Assembly: GCF_002104995.1 (NCBI RefSeq)
Contig: NW_024468265.1
Span: forward strand, 124,001 to 188,000
Direction of reading: 5' to 3'
Length of the DNA stretch: 64,000 bases
Source: Linderina pennispora
Lineage: Eukaryota > Kickxellomycota > Kickxellomycetes > Kickxellales > Kickxellaceae
Shown: positions 1 to 10,593 of the stretch, piece by piece
Layout: each line of letters starts with the position of its first letter
Position numbering within the stretch: the stretch's first letter is position 1
Position numbers and translations under genes: made by a program
The notes under the pieces: model-generated
Database searches by the model: none
The model's input: the letters and a program-made list of their open reading frames with translations, nothing else
Told to the model about the DNA's origin: nothing

Positions 1-2
1 GC

Positions 3-68
3 AAGGCTATGCGGGAGCGCCGTGTCCAGCGCACGATGGAAAAGCGTGCAGCTCTGCTTGGGCTGTGA
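3..68 (+). CDS. C-terminal tail of a truncated upstream gene (partial)
   Basis: The third forward frame is open from the window edge and ends at a TGA at 66-68. The tail it encodes is strongly basic and helical-looking (ends RTMEKRAALLGL). The other two frames read less like protein, and the following sequence is non-coding. Only about 21 residues are visible, so no family can be named. It could also be a chance reading. Confidence 0.3.
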   Translation, partial: KAMRERRVQRTMEKRAALLGL

Positions 69-534
69 ATAGCCGTATCAGCTCCTATTCTGCAGCTCAG
101 CTTTCAATACAAACCACTAAACCACACACCGCTTGGTGGCTGGGCCAGCCAGCTATACCCAACGCCCGGCCAAGCCAGAGACAGCCATTCGCCTATGATG
201 CTGCACATATAGCTGGTCCTGGGTGTAACAGGTCTAGATTTGAGGATGACTTGAAGCTTGAACCTGCAATTGAAACCTAAAATTAGCGATTTTTACTTGC
301 TGGTTTTTACTGCGAAGGGGGGTTACTCAGTATGAATACTTTGCGTGCCCTTCGTGCGTAAAGAGAACTAGAAAGAGCCATGAGCGCCTTAGCAGCCAGA
401 TCCCGGATCAGTACTGGGGGCTTGTCGCATGGCCAATAGCTAAGCATGTTGGTATGTGGTTTTTAGCATCACCCTAACAATTTGAACTAATGGAGAAGAA
501 AATAAAAAGCGTTCATATAAAAAATTACAGCGGT
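69..534. other. intergenic region
   Basis: No convincing coding sequence. It lies between a possible plus-strand gene end and the 3' end of the minus-strand gene at 535, so it probably holds two converging 3' UTRs. An AT-rich stretch near 495-530 could supply the minus-strand gene's polyadenylation signal. Confidence 0.5.
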
Positions 535-1611
535 TCACTGCTTCTTGGAGAGGTCAACAAGCCGCAGATATGCTTGGACCAGGTCGCCACGATCCACGTC
601 CAGACCATGAATAAGCTCAGCCTGGGGTGCTGGTTGTGGCCAGATAATATCCCACAGCTTGTGTGAGGGATTGCTGTCTGGCTTCCGAGGGAATGGGCCT
701 GGATGTGTTGGGCTTTTGCTGCTGACACTGGCTATCCATGGATCAAGCGATGGCTCTGAGCAGGCTGTCACAGTGCCTCCAACTGCTGCTTCATCGGCAG
801 AGTCTGGGACCAGTATATCTAACCGATGGGTAATTGCATCAATATCATCCAGAGTATATGTGTCGTCCTGCCCAACAGCTATGGAGCTGGGCGCTTCCAG
901 CCAGTCCAATATCTGCTCTGATGCGAGATCGAGCGGGTTAGCAGGGTCCTGGATTGCGCTGGTTGATTTCCACGATGCTGCTCTGCTGCGTTGGCCACGG
1001 CTGCCTGCCACAGTACCTGCTATATTGGACAGAGACGCGTCGCTATTTTTGCTGGGGTTCATGGGTGCTGGTGGTGGAGGGATGATTCCAGGCAGTGAGC
1101 TGTCGGCCGTCGCAGGTTGAAGGGGTGGGAAATCAGCCGCTTTCTCTGGCCTAGTCTCGTTTGCTTGCGCTTGGACTGGTTCTGGTGCTGGTGCTGACTC
1201 CAGGGATAAATCCTCGGAATTTACAGCTTCATCGTTGGTCACGTCAATGAAGTCCCCAAAGTCGTCGTCATCCTCTTTGCCGCTGGCCATGACATCAGTT
1301 TGTACTCTTTTGGCTGCCCCTGCGGCAGGCTTCGAGTCAGCCCAAACGTTGGTGGCCTCGCTCTGCGTAAAATCACCGAAATCATCATTGCTGGTAGTTC
1401 GCAAACCACCATGGTTCTCAAGTGACGCCGTGAGCTGCTGGTGTTGCATTACTGGAGGATGGTTCGTGTTCAAAGCGTCGTCGCCACCATCAAGCATCAG
1501 CAGGTCTTCTATCGGCGACGCTGATGCTGCTGCTCCCACTGCAGCAGAGGTACCATGCCCTGGCGAGGTGCCTCCAGCATCTGTATCATCTCCAAGAAGG
1601 TCAAAATCCAT
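535..1611 (-). CDS. acidic, disordered protein with DFGDF motifs (possible clathrin-adaptor accessory protein)
   Basis: A single open frame of 358 codons from an ATG at 1609-1611 to TGA at 535-537. The protein is low-complexity, rich in Asp, Ser, Pro and Ala. It carries two DDFGDF-type motifs (near residues 76-80 and 116-120). Such motifs occur in proteins that bind the appendage domains of clathrin adaptors, for example aftiphilin and gamma-synergin. The last ~45 residues (KLWDIIWPQP to the end) look better structured and may be a conserved C-terminal domain. No transmembrane segment or signal peptide is visible. The trafficking role is inferred from motifs only; the coding call is fairly secure from length and the clean start. 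Confidence 0.7.
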   Translation of the reverse strand: MDFDLLGDDTDAGGTSPGHGTSAAVGAAASASPIEDLLMLDGGDDALNTNHPPVMQHQQLTASLENHGGLRTTSNDDFGDFTQSEATNVWADSKPAAGAAKRVQTDVMASGKEDDDDFGDFIDVTNDEAVNSEDLSLESAPAPEPVQAQANETRPEKAADFPPLQPATADSSLPGIIPPPPAPMNPSKNSDASLSNIAGTVAGSRGQRSRAASWKSTSAIQDPANPLDLASEQILDWLEAPSSIAVGQDDTYTLDDIDAITHRLDILVPDSADEAAVGGTVTACSEPSLDPWIASVSSKSPTHPGPFPRKPDSNPSHKLWDIIWPQPAPQAELIHGLDVDRGDLVQAYLRLVDLSKKQ

Positions 1612-1780
1612 TTATGCTACAGCCCGGGTAAAGGTAGATGAGATGCACAGGATAAAAGTACATAAAGGCGGGGAAGGAAAAAACGAAGCACCTGCCATCC
1701 TACATCTTTCAAACTTTATGAGGATTTTTATGTTTGTGGGACATTGCATTTCCAAAAAGAAATATCCGGCGAATTGCTAT

Positions 1781-2512
1781 TTAAACCCGCTGCAGGATAT
1801 CCTCAAGCGAGGCAATATACTTGTCTGGGTTGCCCGCTACTTTGGACGGGTTGCGTCTCTCTACAACAAGGGCCTCCATCCCAGCATCGCGTGCTGCATC
1901 GTAGTCGAGTTGCTCGTTGTCGCCAATATGCAATGCGTCATAGGCCGGGACATTGACTGCCTTCAGCGCCATAGTGAAGATGCGTTCGTCAGGCTTCTCA
2001 ACCCCGACCTTGATGCTCTGCAGCACAAAGTCAAAGTGCTCTCGAATGCCTAGAGCCTTGAGCACAGCCTCGCCCCCCTCGTCCATGTTAGAGATGACAC
2101 CCAGCTTGATGCCTCTGCGCTTGAGGTGCTTCAGGACCTTGGGAACCTCAGGGAACATGCAGTAGCCATCAGCTGTGTTGAAACGCTCGATAAGCATGTC
2201 GCACTCCTGGGCCAGCGCTGGGTAGTTGGCCAGGTCAACGCCGGACAGCGTCCACGTCGACTCAATAACCATGGTCCACCACTGCTTGGATGTTATTCCC
2301 TGGTGGTAGCCGTAGTTCGGATATGAGCTGTGGACCTGCTTGAAGGCAGCTCGGAACGATGAATTGACGAGCAGCTCGTCGACCTTAATTCCATGCTTCA
2401 ACAGTGGACGCATGTATGTCGTACTGATCGACTCGGCTGGGGTGTACAGCGTGTCGAAGAGATCGAATGTGACCAGGCGGATGTTTCGCAGCCGCTTCAC
2501 CGGTATATTCAT
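1781..2512 (-). CDS. HAD-superfamily hydrolase (HDHD3-like)
   Basis: A haloacid-dehalogenase-type phosphohydrolase of about 243 residues. Motif I is FDLFDTLYTP close to the N-terminus. Motif II is the Ser in VISNMDEG. Motif III is the Lys in KVGVEKPDERIF. Motif IV is the acidic HIGDNEQLDYDAA. An alpha-helical cap lies between motifs I and II, as in the HDHD3/REG-2 group. I place the start at the ATG at 2510-2512, directly before MNIPVKRLRNIRLVTFD; the frame stays open upstream, but that extension does not look like part of the domain. The substrate is unknown, as for most HDHD3 relatives. It shares strand and spacing with its neighbours but shows no functional link to them. Confidence 0.9.
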   Translation of the reverse strand: MNIPVKRLRNIRLVTFDLFDTLYTPAESISTTYMRPLLKHGIKVDELLVNSSFRAAFKQVHSSYPNYGYHQGITSKQWWTMVIESTWTLSGVDLANYPALAQECDMLIERFNTADGYCMFPEVPKVLKHLKRRGIKLGVISNMDEGGEAVLKALGIREHFDFVLQSIKVGVEKPDERIFTMALKAVNVPAYDALHIGDNEQLDYDAARDAGMEALVVERRNPSKVAGNPDKYIASLEDILQRV

Positions 2513-2825
2513 GGCTATATGAAAACAAAGACAAGAGACATCAAAAGCAGGCTTGGCCAACCTCATGCTAGTGCATCGCAAAGATATGTCATAATTAAAG
2601 TGTTTATGGGGGTGAGGACTGCCGAGGCCTAAAAATGGCTAATGAAAGGGATATGGAATGCTGGAAGAGAAAAGCATGTCCCCTCCGTGGCCCCTCCCAG
2701 TTCTCATTAGAGGCTAGAGGGGACTTGCGGGGGACGGTAAAGTAGCTTGCCATGAGAAGTAGGTTGAGTGGAGTGGAAATGAGATTCTTGGTGGGGTGGG
2801 GGGAAGGGGCTCTTGCTGGATTCAC
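2513..2825. other. intergenic region between HAD and septin genes
   Basis: About 310 bases between the start of the HAD gene and the stop of the septin gene, both on the minus strand. It must hold the septin 3' UTR and the HAD promoter. No gene or repeat is visible. Confidence 0.5.
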
Positions 2826-4076
2826 TTAGAACCCACCAAAGATGTTCTTCTTTTTGCCCTTCGTCGGGTGCTGCTCGAGCGGGGTTACAGGGCGCATGGC
2901 AACCTCGGCGCGCTTTTTCTTCTCGTCCAGATCGGCCCGCTGTTTCTCGAGCACAGTCTTCATCTCCTTGTGGCGGGCATAGAGCTCCTCCTCGGACTGC
3001 TTCAGCTTGGCCTCCTTCTCCTGCACCTTCTGCTGGAACACAGCTGTCATCTCGGCCTCCATCTTCTGCATCTTGGCCTCGTGCGCGCGCCTCTCCTCCT
3101 CCTGCTGCATAACTGGGTTGAACTCGCGGAACACATTGTTGTCCTGTACGTGGCCCATTGTCAGCAGCTTCTGCGTGCGGTAGTTCTCGTACAGAACCAT
3201 GTCGGTCGTGTCCTTGAGCTCCTCCATGTGCGAGCGCAGCAGCATCTGGCGCAGCTTGATGAAGTCGTTGTGATCTTCGTTCTCAACCTCGATGATGCCC
3301 CACGGGTAGCGGCGCCCGCGAACTGACGTGCCGTCGGGGCGCTCGACAAACTTCTCGCTGCCAATGACAGCGAACGGGATCTTGCTGAGGATCTCGCGGT
3401 TGTCAGCAACGGTCTCGGGATCGTCAAACTCATCGGACACGGGCTTGAAGATCTGGATGCCGTGGTAGTTGATATCGGCCAGAATCCGGGCCTTGAACAG
3501 GTCCAGCTCGCGCGCTGTCAGCGTGTCGGCCTTGGCAATGATCGGGATCAGGTTGACCTTGGTGTGCAGGCGCTTCATGAACTCGATGTCGATGGCGCGC
3601 AGGCTGTGGCCAGTCGGCTTGATAAAGTAGATGACTGCGTCGATGCGGTTGTCGCTGATCTTGCTGCGATTCACGCGGTTCTCCTGCGCCAAGTACGCGT
3701 CAAACCGCGACTCGATGTTCTCCAGGATCGGCTGCCATGCGTCCTCGTTGTTAATCGAGTCGCCGAACCCGGGCGTGTCCACAACTGTCAGCTTCAGCTT
3801 CACGCCATTCTCCTGGATATCTGCGCTCATGGATGTCACATCGACGCCCTTGATCGGCTCGGCGTTTGGTGGTACCTCCTCACGGTCAGGGAAGATCTTG
3901 GTGTCAAACAGGGTGTTGATCAGCGTCGACTTGCCGATTCCGGCCTCGCCGACAACCATCAGCGTGAAGTTGAACCCGCGCTTCACCGACCGCCGATGGA
4001 CCTGGTTCGGGAAGTTGGAGAATCCAACGTAGCCCTGCATCTTCTTCTTTGAGACCGAGCTTGATGTCGACTTCAT
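2826..4076 (-). CDS. septin GTPase (SEPT7/Cdc3-like)
   Basis: Septins are filament-forming GTPases of the cell cortex and septum. The 416-codon frame runs uninterrupted from an ATG at 4074-4076. It has the polybasic region (HRRSVKRGF) before the G1 P-loop GEAGIGKST at residues 43-51, the G3 motif VVDTPGFGD at about 98-106, the septin-type G4 motif AKADT, and the septin unique element before a C-terminal coiled coil (about residues 330-400, many Glu, Lys and Gln). The opening GYVGFSNFPNQVHRRSVKRGF matches the SEPT7/Cdc3 branch, although the long N-terminal extension of yeast Cdc3 is absent. This is one of the few long genes here with no frameshift. Confidence 0.96.
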   Translation of the reverse strand: MKSTSSSVSKKKMQGYVGFSNFPNQVHRRSVKRGFNFTLMVVGEAGIGKSTLINTLFDTKIFPDREEVPPNAEPIKGVDVTSMSADIQENGVKLKLTVVDTPGFGDSINNEDAWQPILENIESRFDAYLAQENRVNRSKISDNRIDAVIYFIKPTGHSLRAIDIEFMKRLHTKVNLIPIIAKADTLTARELDLFKARILADINYHGIQIFKPVSDEFDDPETVADNREILSKIPFAVIGSEKFVERPDGTSVRGRRYPWGIIEVENEDHNDFIKLRQMLLRSHMEELKDTTDMVLYENYRTQKLLTMGHVQDNNVFREFNPVMQQEEERRAHEAKMQKMEAEMTAVFQQKVQEKEAKLKQSEEELYARHKEMKTVLEKQRADLDEKKKRAEVAMRPVTPLEQHPTKGKKKNIFGGF

Positions 4077-6099
4077 GGCTTATTGGGTGGAGAGGGTAAA
4101 CTCTGGAAAGAGGGCTCAAAGACTGTGCAAGATAAAAAGAGTGGTTGCAGAGCAGAAAGAGAGAACACTGGTGTGGCTACTCCTACAGAAAAATGTGCAG
4201 TGGGATAACGCAGAGAATGCAAAAAGGTGTTTCAGTTCAGAATGTGCAGGTGGGCCACCTTTTCAGCAGCCTCGGGCCCATCCAGCGCATGAAGAATTAT
4301 ACGCAACAGTCCCTATCGCTGAGCCGTTTCTGAATCAACAAGACCAGGGGCTTGTGGTTTTGGCGATCAATGTGTCTGGGAAAGCCACGCTTGGAAACAG
4401 GAAAACACATACCTATTCTAAATCGTTTGAGGATCGAAATAAAAAGCGTTGGCTGGCGAGCGTCTTTGAGATATTCGTAAACGAGATGTCCTACAATACG
4501 GGGATTTTAGCTCTCGCAAACTTGCGTGCATTAATGGAGATCCGCGCACAGATGGCAGAGCCAGGAGATACGTACGATACTGGCTTCCTCAACGCACAAT
4601 ACAAGAGATGGGAAATGGCGAGGTTAAGGACAGGGAAGAGAGGGAGGTGTGGTAACAATGGGGAAAAAGAGGTAGCCTCTGTCTAACGAGCTGAGGAAGC
4701 GAAAAATGGAATTATTAGAATGGAGCAGAGAAGCGAAAGAGGAGAGAAACACAGCCGCGCGTTTCGAAATTATCTTGTCTGTGGAGTTGCGAGAGGGGAG
4801 GTCCCAGAGCGCAGCGTGGCCTGCCTTGAAGAAAAGGGTGTGTTTTTCTTGTATTTCGAAAATAGGCGGAAAGCAAAGGGGCGGGGGATGTGCTTACTAT
4901 TCTTGTTGTTATTATTACGATTGTTGCCTGGCGCGGTTCGCCAGTGCCGTCGTCGCTGCAATTCTGTTGTTTAGAATAATGGAATTCAGCTGGCGGGTGA
5001 AAGCCTGGGTCCCAGTCTCTCACTGGCAGCTGGTCGGCGATGTTTTACAAGCCTCTCCATACCCGCAGCCAGCATTTTTCCTGCTCTGGCATGTTCTCCA
5101 CATTCGCTGCCCAGGGCTCTAGCGAGACATGCTGCCAACCGGCGATTAGCACTGCTATTGATGCTAGAAATATTGTCGGTCAAGAATAAGCTGCATCCCC
5201 TGGTCTCCGCAAGCAGAAACGTTGGTTTCGCGTGGAGAATCCGTCGGCGTTTCGCCTAGAGAAAAATGCCGATGCAGTTCCAAAATGAAAGTAAAACAAG
5301 CTATTTTGGTGCATTCTGTGGGAGAAACACGCCTGCAGAGTTTGCGCCAGCCCAGAATATGAGCTCGGTGCTACTGCTTTGCTCGTTTTGCGAGAGACAA
5401 AAAACCGCACTATGTATTTCGCGCTGCAAATATTCCTGCACCATTAGCCCTCCCCATCAGCAAGCGCTGCCAGCAAGTGGGAGGGCAAGTCGCAAATCTA
5501 GCAACGCGCACACGTAGAGAGCCTTCCCTCGCCAACGTTGGCTGGGCATCACCTCATGGGGAGACGCGCGCTTTCATCAATCCTGCAATCGCAGAGATGG
5601 GGTGGAGGGGGCGTCCTCCCCACCATGTCAATGTTTTGATGTACGTGCGACAGTTTGCCTCAGCCAAACGGCACATTTGGACTGCATCAGGCCCATTATT
5701 CCGAGAACTAATGTAAACAGTGGCGCATCCTGGTCCTAGAGGCGGGTGACCCAGCCAGGATGCATCCATTGACTCTGTGCAGGCCGTGCAAACAGGAAAG
5801 CCACGGCACATAAAAAAGAATTTGAGGCGGAGCTCATGCCTTATCTCTATCCGGCGAGAAACGGACACAGAGGCTGCTGGCACAATTGCCTGTCCAAATC
5901 AGCCTGGTGGCTTGCTGTGAAAGCTGGATTGACACTTGCTGGGTGGTTTTGAGCCATTCTGTAGGCAAGCATGCACAGCTGGGGCTCGTATGGCCAAGAA
6001 TTCCATATTTAGCGGGTTGCGGGAGGTCATCAAGAATAAACTATACTGAACAAATGGACATGATATGCGGGGAGGTGGTAAGTATAGGGGTATCACAGA
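4077..6099. other. long intergenic region upstream of the septin gene
   Basis: About 2 kb between the septin start and the 3' end of the bHLH gene. Several open frames of 70-200 codons exist on both strands, but none resembles a known protein, they overlap each other, and their composition is that of translated non-coding DNA. It probably holds the septin promoter and the bHLH 3' UTR. Confidence 0.5.
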
Positions 6100-8265
6100 T
6101 CACCTAGCAGCTGACTGCTGGCATCGCTTGAGGGCGTTACATTCTGCGTCGAAGGCTGTGCTGGCAGGCTGCTGGACTCGGCAGTTTCGCTTGGTGAAGG
6201 ATTGGAAGGCAACTGCGGCAGCGGCAGCGGCAGCAGCAGCTACGGCAACAGCCTCAGCAACCTCCCACATGGGGCTGTTACCACTGAGCTGCTGAGGAGC
6301 ACCCTCACGTGCCTGGCCCTCCCAGCCGCACGTACCCTGCTGGCCGCCGATCGGCATTGCGCCTGGCTGCATCTTCAGCCGGGCAACCTCAGACTTCAGG
6401 CTTTCCATCTCAATCAGCGTGTCATCAACCCAGCGCAGGAAGCGTGCCAGCAATACCGGTCTGGCCAGCTCGCGGCCATCATCGCTAGTCATGTACTCTT
6501 GTGGCAGCATGCGCTTGAGCAGATCAAAGTTCTCGCGCATGGCATCACGGCGCCGCTGCTCCGAGATCCGCTGCCACTGCAGGTTCGTCTGGCCGTCTTC
6601 GCCCAGAGGTGGCCCGGGCATTGGCACAGCCGAGACAATGTCAGGGGGCGTGTCGACAGGCGTGCCAGCAGCCGACCCGGGGTTGCTGGACAGACAACGG
6701 CGCTTGCGGCGCCTGGGCTGGTCGTCTTTGATGCGCGGGCGCACGAACAGCAGCGGCCGGGCAGCTGCCGCCAACTGCCGATCGACACGGTGGGGAATCA
6801 AGCCCGGCATGGCCGGCGTCGATGTGGAGCTGGAGAGTGAAGGCGTGCCGGAGGAGTGCGAAGCAGATATCTCCGGCATTACGTGTCCTGGAGGATCACC
6901 AGTGAGTGGTGTGGATGGCAGTAGGTCGCCCTGGTTGCTGGTGAACGATGATGGGTGTAGTGGCGCTGGACCGACAGCTTCGGTAGCAATGGAGCTCAGA
7001 GACTTGCTCTCAGCACTGTCGGTTTCAATAGCGGGTTTTGCTGTGGAGCCGCGCTGTGTCTGCCGCTTGGAAGAGCGCGGGCGGCCGCGCTTTGCACGCG
7101 GTGTTGAGGGTGCTGTGGATGAATGCATTTCAGGTTTGCTATCATCAAGCGATGCACCAGTCTTTTCGGGGCTAGGCACGGTGGTATGGAATCCACGCTT
7201 GAGCCCGGCCAGGCTAGGCATGACACTGTTCATTTCCGTGCCCACGGATGACCGGCTGGAGCTGCACATGGCTATAGATGAGCTTGGTATGGCGGCTGAA
7301 GTAAGTGGCGGGTATGTCTGGGCGTGGAAGTTCAGGATGTCAGCTGGGCGCTGGGTCTCGCTGACTGTTAAGCCAACGATGCCAAGGTGGTGGTGCTGGT
7401 GGGACATTGGGGCACTGTTGGCTATCAGCGGCGGTTGCATCGACTGAGTAAGCATGGTCGGTGCGAGCTGAGCATGCATGAAGTGCTGCGAAGGCAAACC
7501 CACGGCAGCAGCGGCAGCAGCCATCGAGTCCATCTGCTGTGCATCCTCGGTCTTGCCTATCCCAAGTCCTGCCACAACAGGGATGTCCATCACCCCCGGA
7601 GCATGTGCATCAGCCGGAATATCCATCGCCATGTTGCCGATTGAATTTGGTAGACTCATCACCCGCCTCGAGCTATCAAAGCTAAAGCCCAGGATATCCA
7701 TCAGCGTAGCATTATAGTCGCCGCTGTGCGGCGGCAGCCCAATAGTGTGGAACCGCTTTGCGTTCGCCTGTAGTTGCTGCTGCTGTTGCTGCTGTGAGAG
7801 CAGAATCGACAGCGACCGCGAAATATCGTCCGAATCGCTATCCGATGAGCCTGTCTGGCTGGGGTCGTGCTTGCACGACGCCATGTGCGCATTTCCATAT
7901 AGGTTTCCAGTGCGGTCCGCCTGGGAAATCAATGTCTGGATCCACTCCTTCGGCAGCTGGCCGTGTGCTGCCACTGCCTGGTGCACTAGGCTGGTGGGCA
8001 CATTACCGAGCTGGTATGCGGGGTCGCCGGTCGCCTGACTGGGTTTGGCGGATAGTCCATGTGGGCCAGAGGCGGGAAGCTGATAGAGGCTTGCCATGGG
8101 GATCTCACTTGCGCCAGCGCTGGGCGGCAGATCTGTGGTGACAGGTCCACTGGGTGTTTCTGCTATGGTGGTTAAGGTTGGCACTGGCGGAGAAGTCGTG
8201 GCGCATAATTTCGTGGCGGTGTCATCAAGCGAGCACATATTGCTGGCTGTATCGAGAGAGGCCAT
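6100..8265 (-). CDS. bHLH transcription factor with AT-hook-like motif
   Basis: A 721-codon frame from an ATG at 8263-8265. Most of the protein is low-complexity (Ser, Pro, Thr, a Gln run near residues 158-165, an Ala run near the C-terminus), as in fungal transcription factors. Near the C-terminus, WQRISEQRRRDAMRENFDLL begins a basic helix-loop-helix domain. Helix 2 (VLLARFLRWVDDTLIEMESL) runs into a short leucine-heptad extension. The basic region keeps the Glu that contacts the E-box (SEQRRR), but Ile-Ser stands where many family members have Asn-His. An AT-hook-like core (AKRGRPRSSKR) lies upstream, near residue 390. Target genes cannot be deduced. The frame is continuous. Confidence 0.82.
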   Translation of the reverse strand: MASLDTASNMCSLDDTATKLCATTSPPVPTLTTIAETPSGPVTTDLPPSAGASEIPMASLYQLPASGPHGLSAKPSQATGDPAYQLGNVPTSLVHQAVAAHGQLPKEWIQTLISQADRTGNLYGNAHMASCKHDPSQTGSSDSDSDDISRSLSILLSQQQQQQQLQANAKRFHTIGLPPHSGDYNATLMDILGFSFDSSRRVMSLPNSIGNMAMDIPADAHAPGVMDIPVVAGLGIGKTEDAQQMDSMAAAAAAVGLPSQHFMHAQLAPTMLTQSMQPPLIANSAPMSHQHHHLGIVGLTVSETQRPADILNFHAQTYPPLTSAAIPSSSIAMCSSSRSSVGTEMNSVMPSLAGLKRGFHTTVPSPEKTGASLDDSKPEMHSSTAPSTPRAKRGRPRSSKRQTQRGSTAKPAIETDSAESKSLSSIATEAVGPAPLHPSSFTSNQGDLLPSTPLTGDPPGHVMPEISASHSSGTPSLSSSTSTPAMPGLIPHRVDRQLAAAARPLLFVRPRIKDDQPRRRKRRCLSSNPGSAAGTPVDTPPDIVSAVPMPGPPLGEDGQTNLQWQRISEQRRRDAMRENFDLLKRMLPQEYMTSDDGRELARPVLLARFLRWVDDTLIEMESLKSEVARLKMQPGAMPIGGQQGTCGWEGQAREGAPQQLSGNSPMWEVAEAVAVAAAAAAAAAVAFQSFTKRNCRVQQPASTAFDAECNALKRCQQSAAR

Positions 8266-9174
8266 TAGCGGGAAGGGAGATATCGGGAAAGGCTATTTGT
8301 AGAAAACGTGGAAGGAAATAAATGGAATGTGCTGCAGACACAATGCGAACTAAAGCCAAGCAATCTACAAGCAATGGTTGGGAGATGATGATATGTAAGG
8401 GATATGTGCGGGCGGGGAGGTGAGGTAGAGGTCAAAAGGATCGCGGACTGTTTAGAGAATTGGAGGAGGAGGATGTAGAACCTATCAAACAACGGAATTA
8501 GAGGGGAACGAGAGGGGAGGAAAAGGAAGAGGATAATGATGGCCCAAGTAGAAAAACACACAGCCGGACCGGCCATCCCAAGAACTGGGATTCGACGTTA
8601 GTAAATATGGCCAACACCATTTCGGAGGCTACGCGACAATAAATCCGCAAATGCTATAATGTAAACAAGAGAAAATGCCTAGTGGAAGAACAGAGATATA
8701 CTGGAGAAACGGCTATTCGCGCTTATTTCTTGCCATATGCTTTTCTCTCGTAGTTCCCAAGAAGAAAACAATAACAATGTCGGGAAAGTAATGTAAACGA
8801 CAGCTAGGCATCAGCAGTATCGAGGCAAGAGCTGATGAAATTTGGTGGGGTGAGGTGGTTTGCCGACCTATACAATGGTAAAGTCGGTTAAAACACTGGC
8901 CCCAATATACAGAAAAGGTTTGGGCGACGAAAATCAAGCATATACAAATGACAAGCAGCGGGGAGGCTGAGGCAGGCCGATATGTGGGGGAGGGAGTGGG
9001 ATTGAGAAGTAGACTAGTAACTAGCAGAAAAAGGACTCGAAAAACGTTGTATTCGTAGTAAGAAGCCAATTTGTGCTGGAGGCAGACCGGCGCTAATGTG
9101 TAGTGCGGCTTCGGGCCTATCCCCGATCATGCCCACCCAGACAGCTACTGCAGTTTTAGCTGTGCGCAATACAC
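8266..9174. other. intergenic region
   Basis: About 900 bases between the bHLH start and the end of the TPT1 gene, both minus strand. Only short, unconvincing open frames are present. Purine-rich tracts around 8460-8540 probably belong to the bHLH promoter or 5' UTR. Confidence 0.5.
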
Positions 9175-9796
9175 CTAGTCTTTGAACTCGACCTTGCTAA
9201 AATACTCTGGCGGAATAACACCAGAGTCGCCTTCGCCTGCTGACAGAACAACGCCGTTCTCGCTCAGATAAAAGTCAATGCCATCCTGCATCGCCCGCAC
9301 GGCATCCACATATATGAATGTGTTGGCGGACACTCGCATACCGCTGATGACCTGCTGCTCGCCAGCCAGGCCAGTGGCAAAATGGATGTGTGTGCGGCCC
9401 ATACGGCTCAGTCCTTGCTGCTGAATCAATGCGTACTTTGCCCGGGTGGTCCCGTGGATGACATTTGCGGGCAGCGTAGCAGGAGTCAGTTTGGTCAGCG
9501 GCGGCTGTTTGATCTTGATGCTGTGGACCCTGGGTGGCACGGATATACCAGGTGCTGGTGGCCGGGTCCTGGAACAGCGCGTAGCGCTTCTTGTCGTTGG
9601 TGTCGACGACGTGCTTGATTTGGTCAAAGGTAGTACTGCGCAGCTTCGGGTGTTCAAGCAGGGTGCTGAGCTGGATGCTGCCGTCGTCACGCAGCGACAG
9701 GCCCTCCTTGGCGGCGCCGTGGCGGAGCAGGTAGGAGAGCAGTTTCGAGAGCTTTACTTCAGGCGAGTCGTTGCGCGGTCTGCGGGCAGTGGACAT
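9175..9796 (-). CDS. TPT1: tRNA 2'-phosphotransferase (Tpt1/KptA), frameshifted in this sequence
   Basis: Tpt1 removes the 2'-phosphate left at the tRNA splice junction, passing it to NAD+. The start is the ATG at 9794-9796. The N-terminal half shows the family signature LSKLLSYLLRHGA and a DDGSIQLSTLL region, ending in TWYIRATQG. The C-terminal half lies in another frame: HSIKIKQPPLTKL, then VIHGTTRAKYALIQQQGLSR and MGRTHIHFATG, which carry the conserved His, Thr and Arg residues of the NAD+ and phosphate site. The switch is at about 9535-9537, where one extra base after the Gly codon would explain it. Every conserved block is present on either side, so a sequence error is likelier than a true pseudogene. 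Confidence 0.95.
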
Positions 9797-9928
9797 TGTG
9801 CGAAATAAGGAAAGACAAGGTGAGCGATATAGCATAGAACATATATTTAAGGCCTTATATACGGGGATGTTTGATTTTTCCTCGTCCCCAACCAGAACCG
9901 CAGTCCATTTCCACAGAGTATGGTCTTG

Positions 9929-10319
9929 TCAGTCCTCCAAGTCATTCAGCGTCATGATTTCGTACGCGCTCTGGATCTCTTTGATCCGCATGCCAATGCG
10001 CGCCTGCACTGCCTGGCTGCTGGCGATCGTCCAGGCGCGCAAGCAGCTGGCTGTATGCGTTTGTCAGCTCCTCGACAGCCTCGTGCGCAGCCTGCTTGTC
10101 GTCGTTGTAATAGACCGAGTTGCGCGACTCCTCGGCAAAATCCATCTCGTCCTTGGCCGTCATCGCCAGGTCTGTAATGGCCTCGATTTCCTTGTCCAGG
10201 TCCGTGGGCTCGGACGAGTACGCGCGGGCAAGAGTGCGTGTGTTCTGGGCGGCCAGGGGTATCCGCGGAGACTGGCGGAAGAGCACGCGTGTGTGTGTAG
10301 CCAGGAATTTGCTGAGCAT
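9929..10319 (-). CDS. small mitochondrial-type protein, frameshifted near its end
   Basis: The start is the ATG at 10317-10319. The first ~35 residues are rich in Arg, Ser and Ala with no acidic residue (MLSKFLATHTRVLFRQSPRI onward), like a mitochondrial presequence. A helical region follows (DKEIEAITDLAMTAKDEMDF, then SVYYNDDKQAAHEAVEELTN). Near 10025 the frame appears to shift by one base. The other frame continues as a plausible helix (QARIGMRIKEIQSAYEIMTL) to a TGA at 9929-9931. The total is about 130 residues. I do not recognise the family. Mitochondrial targeting is inferred from the N-terminus alone. Confidence 0.6.
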
Positions 10320-10593
10320 TGTCAATAGGGGGAATGCAATGAAGGGGTAAGGCGAGCCAGCTGTGTATAGTTCTCTAAAAAGGAGGAAGCGGCGAAGATA
10401 ACAAGCTCCAAGAGAAGGACACTCGAGCAGTGGCTGGAGCTAGTGCCGGGATCACGCACATGGTCAGTGGATCAAGCAGGAGCCAGGTACATGCCAGCAA
10501 AAACTGAAGAGCGACTTTTTTGCGCCAGGCTCTGCTCACCTACAAAACGCATTTCCTATACAATACCTTTTGCATTAATACACAGCGTACAGA

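Noticed and set aside
4075..4686. A 203-codon plus-strand frame starting inside the septin start codon region
   Set aside because: Begins on the complement of the septin start and shows no similarity to any protein.
9175..9796. TPT1 as a true pseudogene
   Set aside because: Only one single-base change separates two halves with every conserved residue present, and the same type of error occurs in many other housekeeping genes here.
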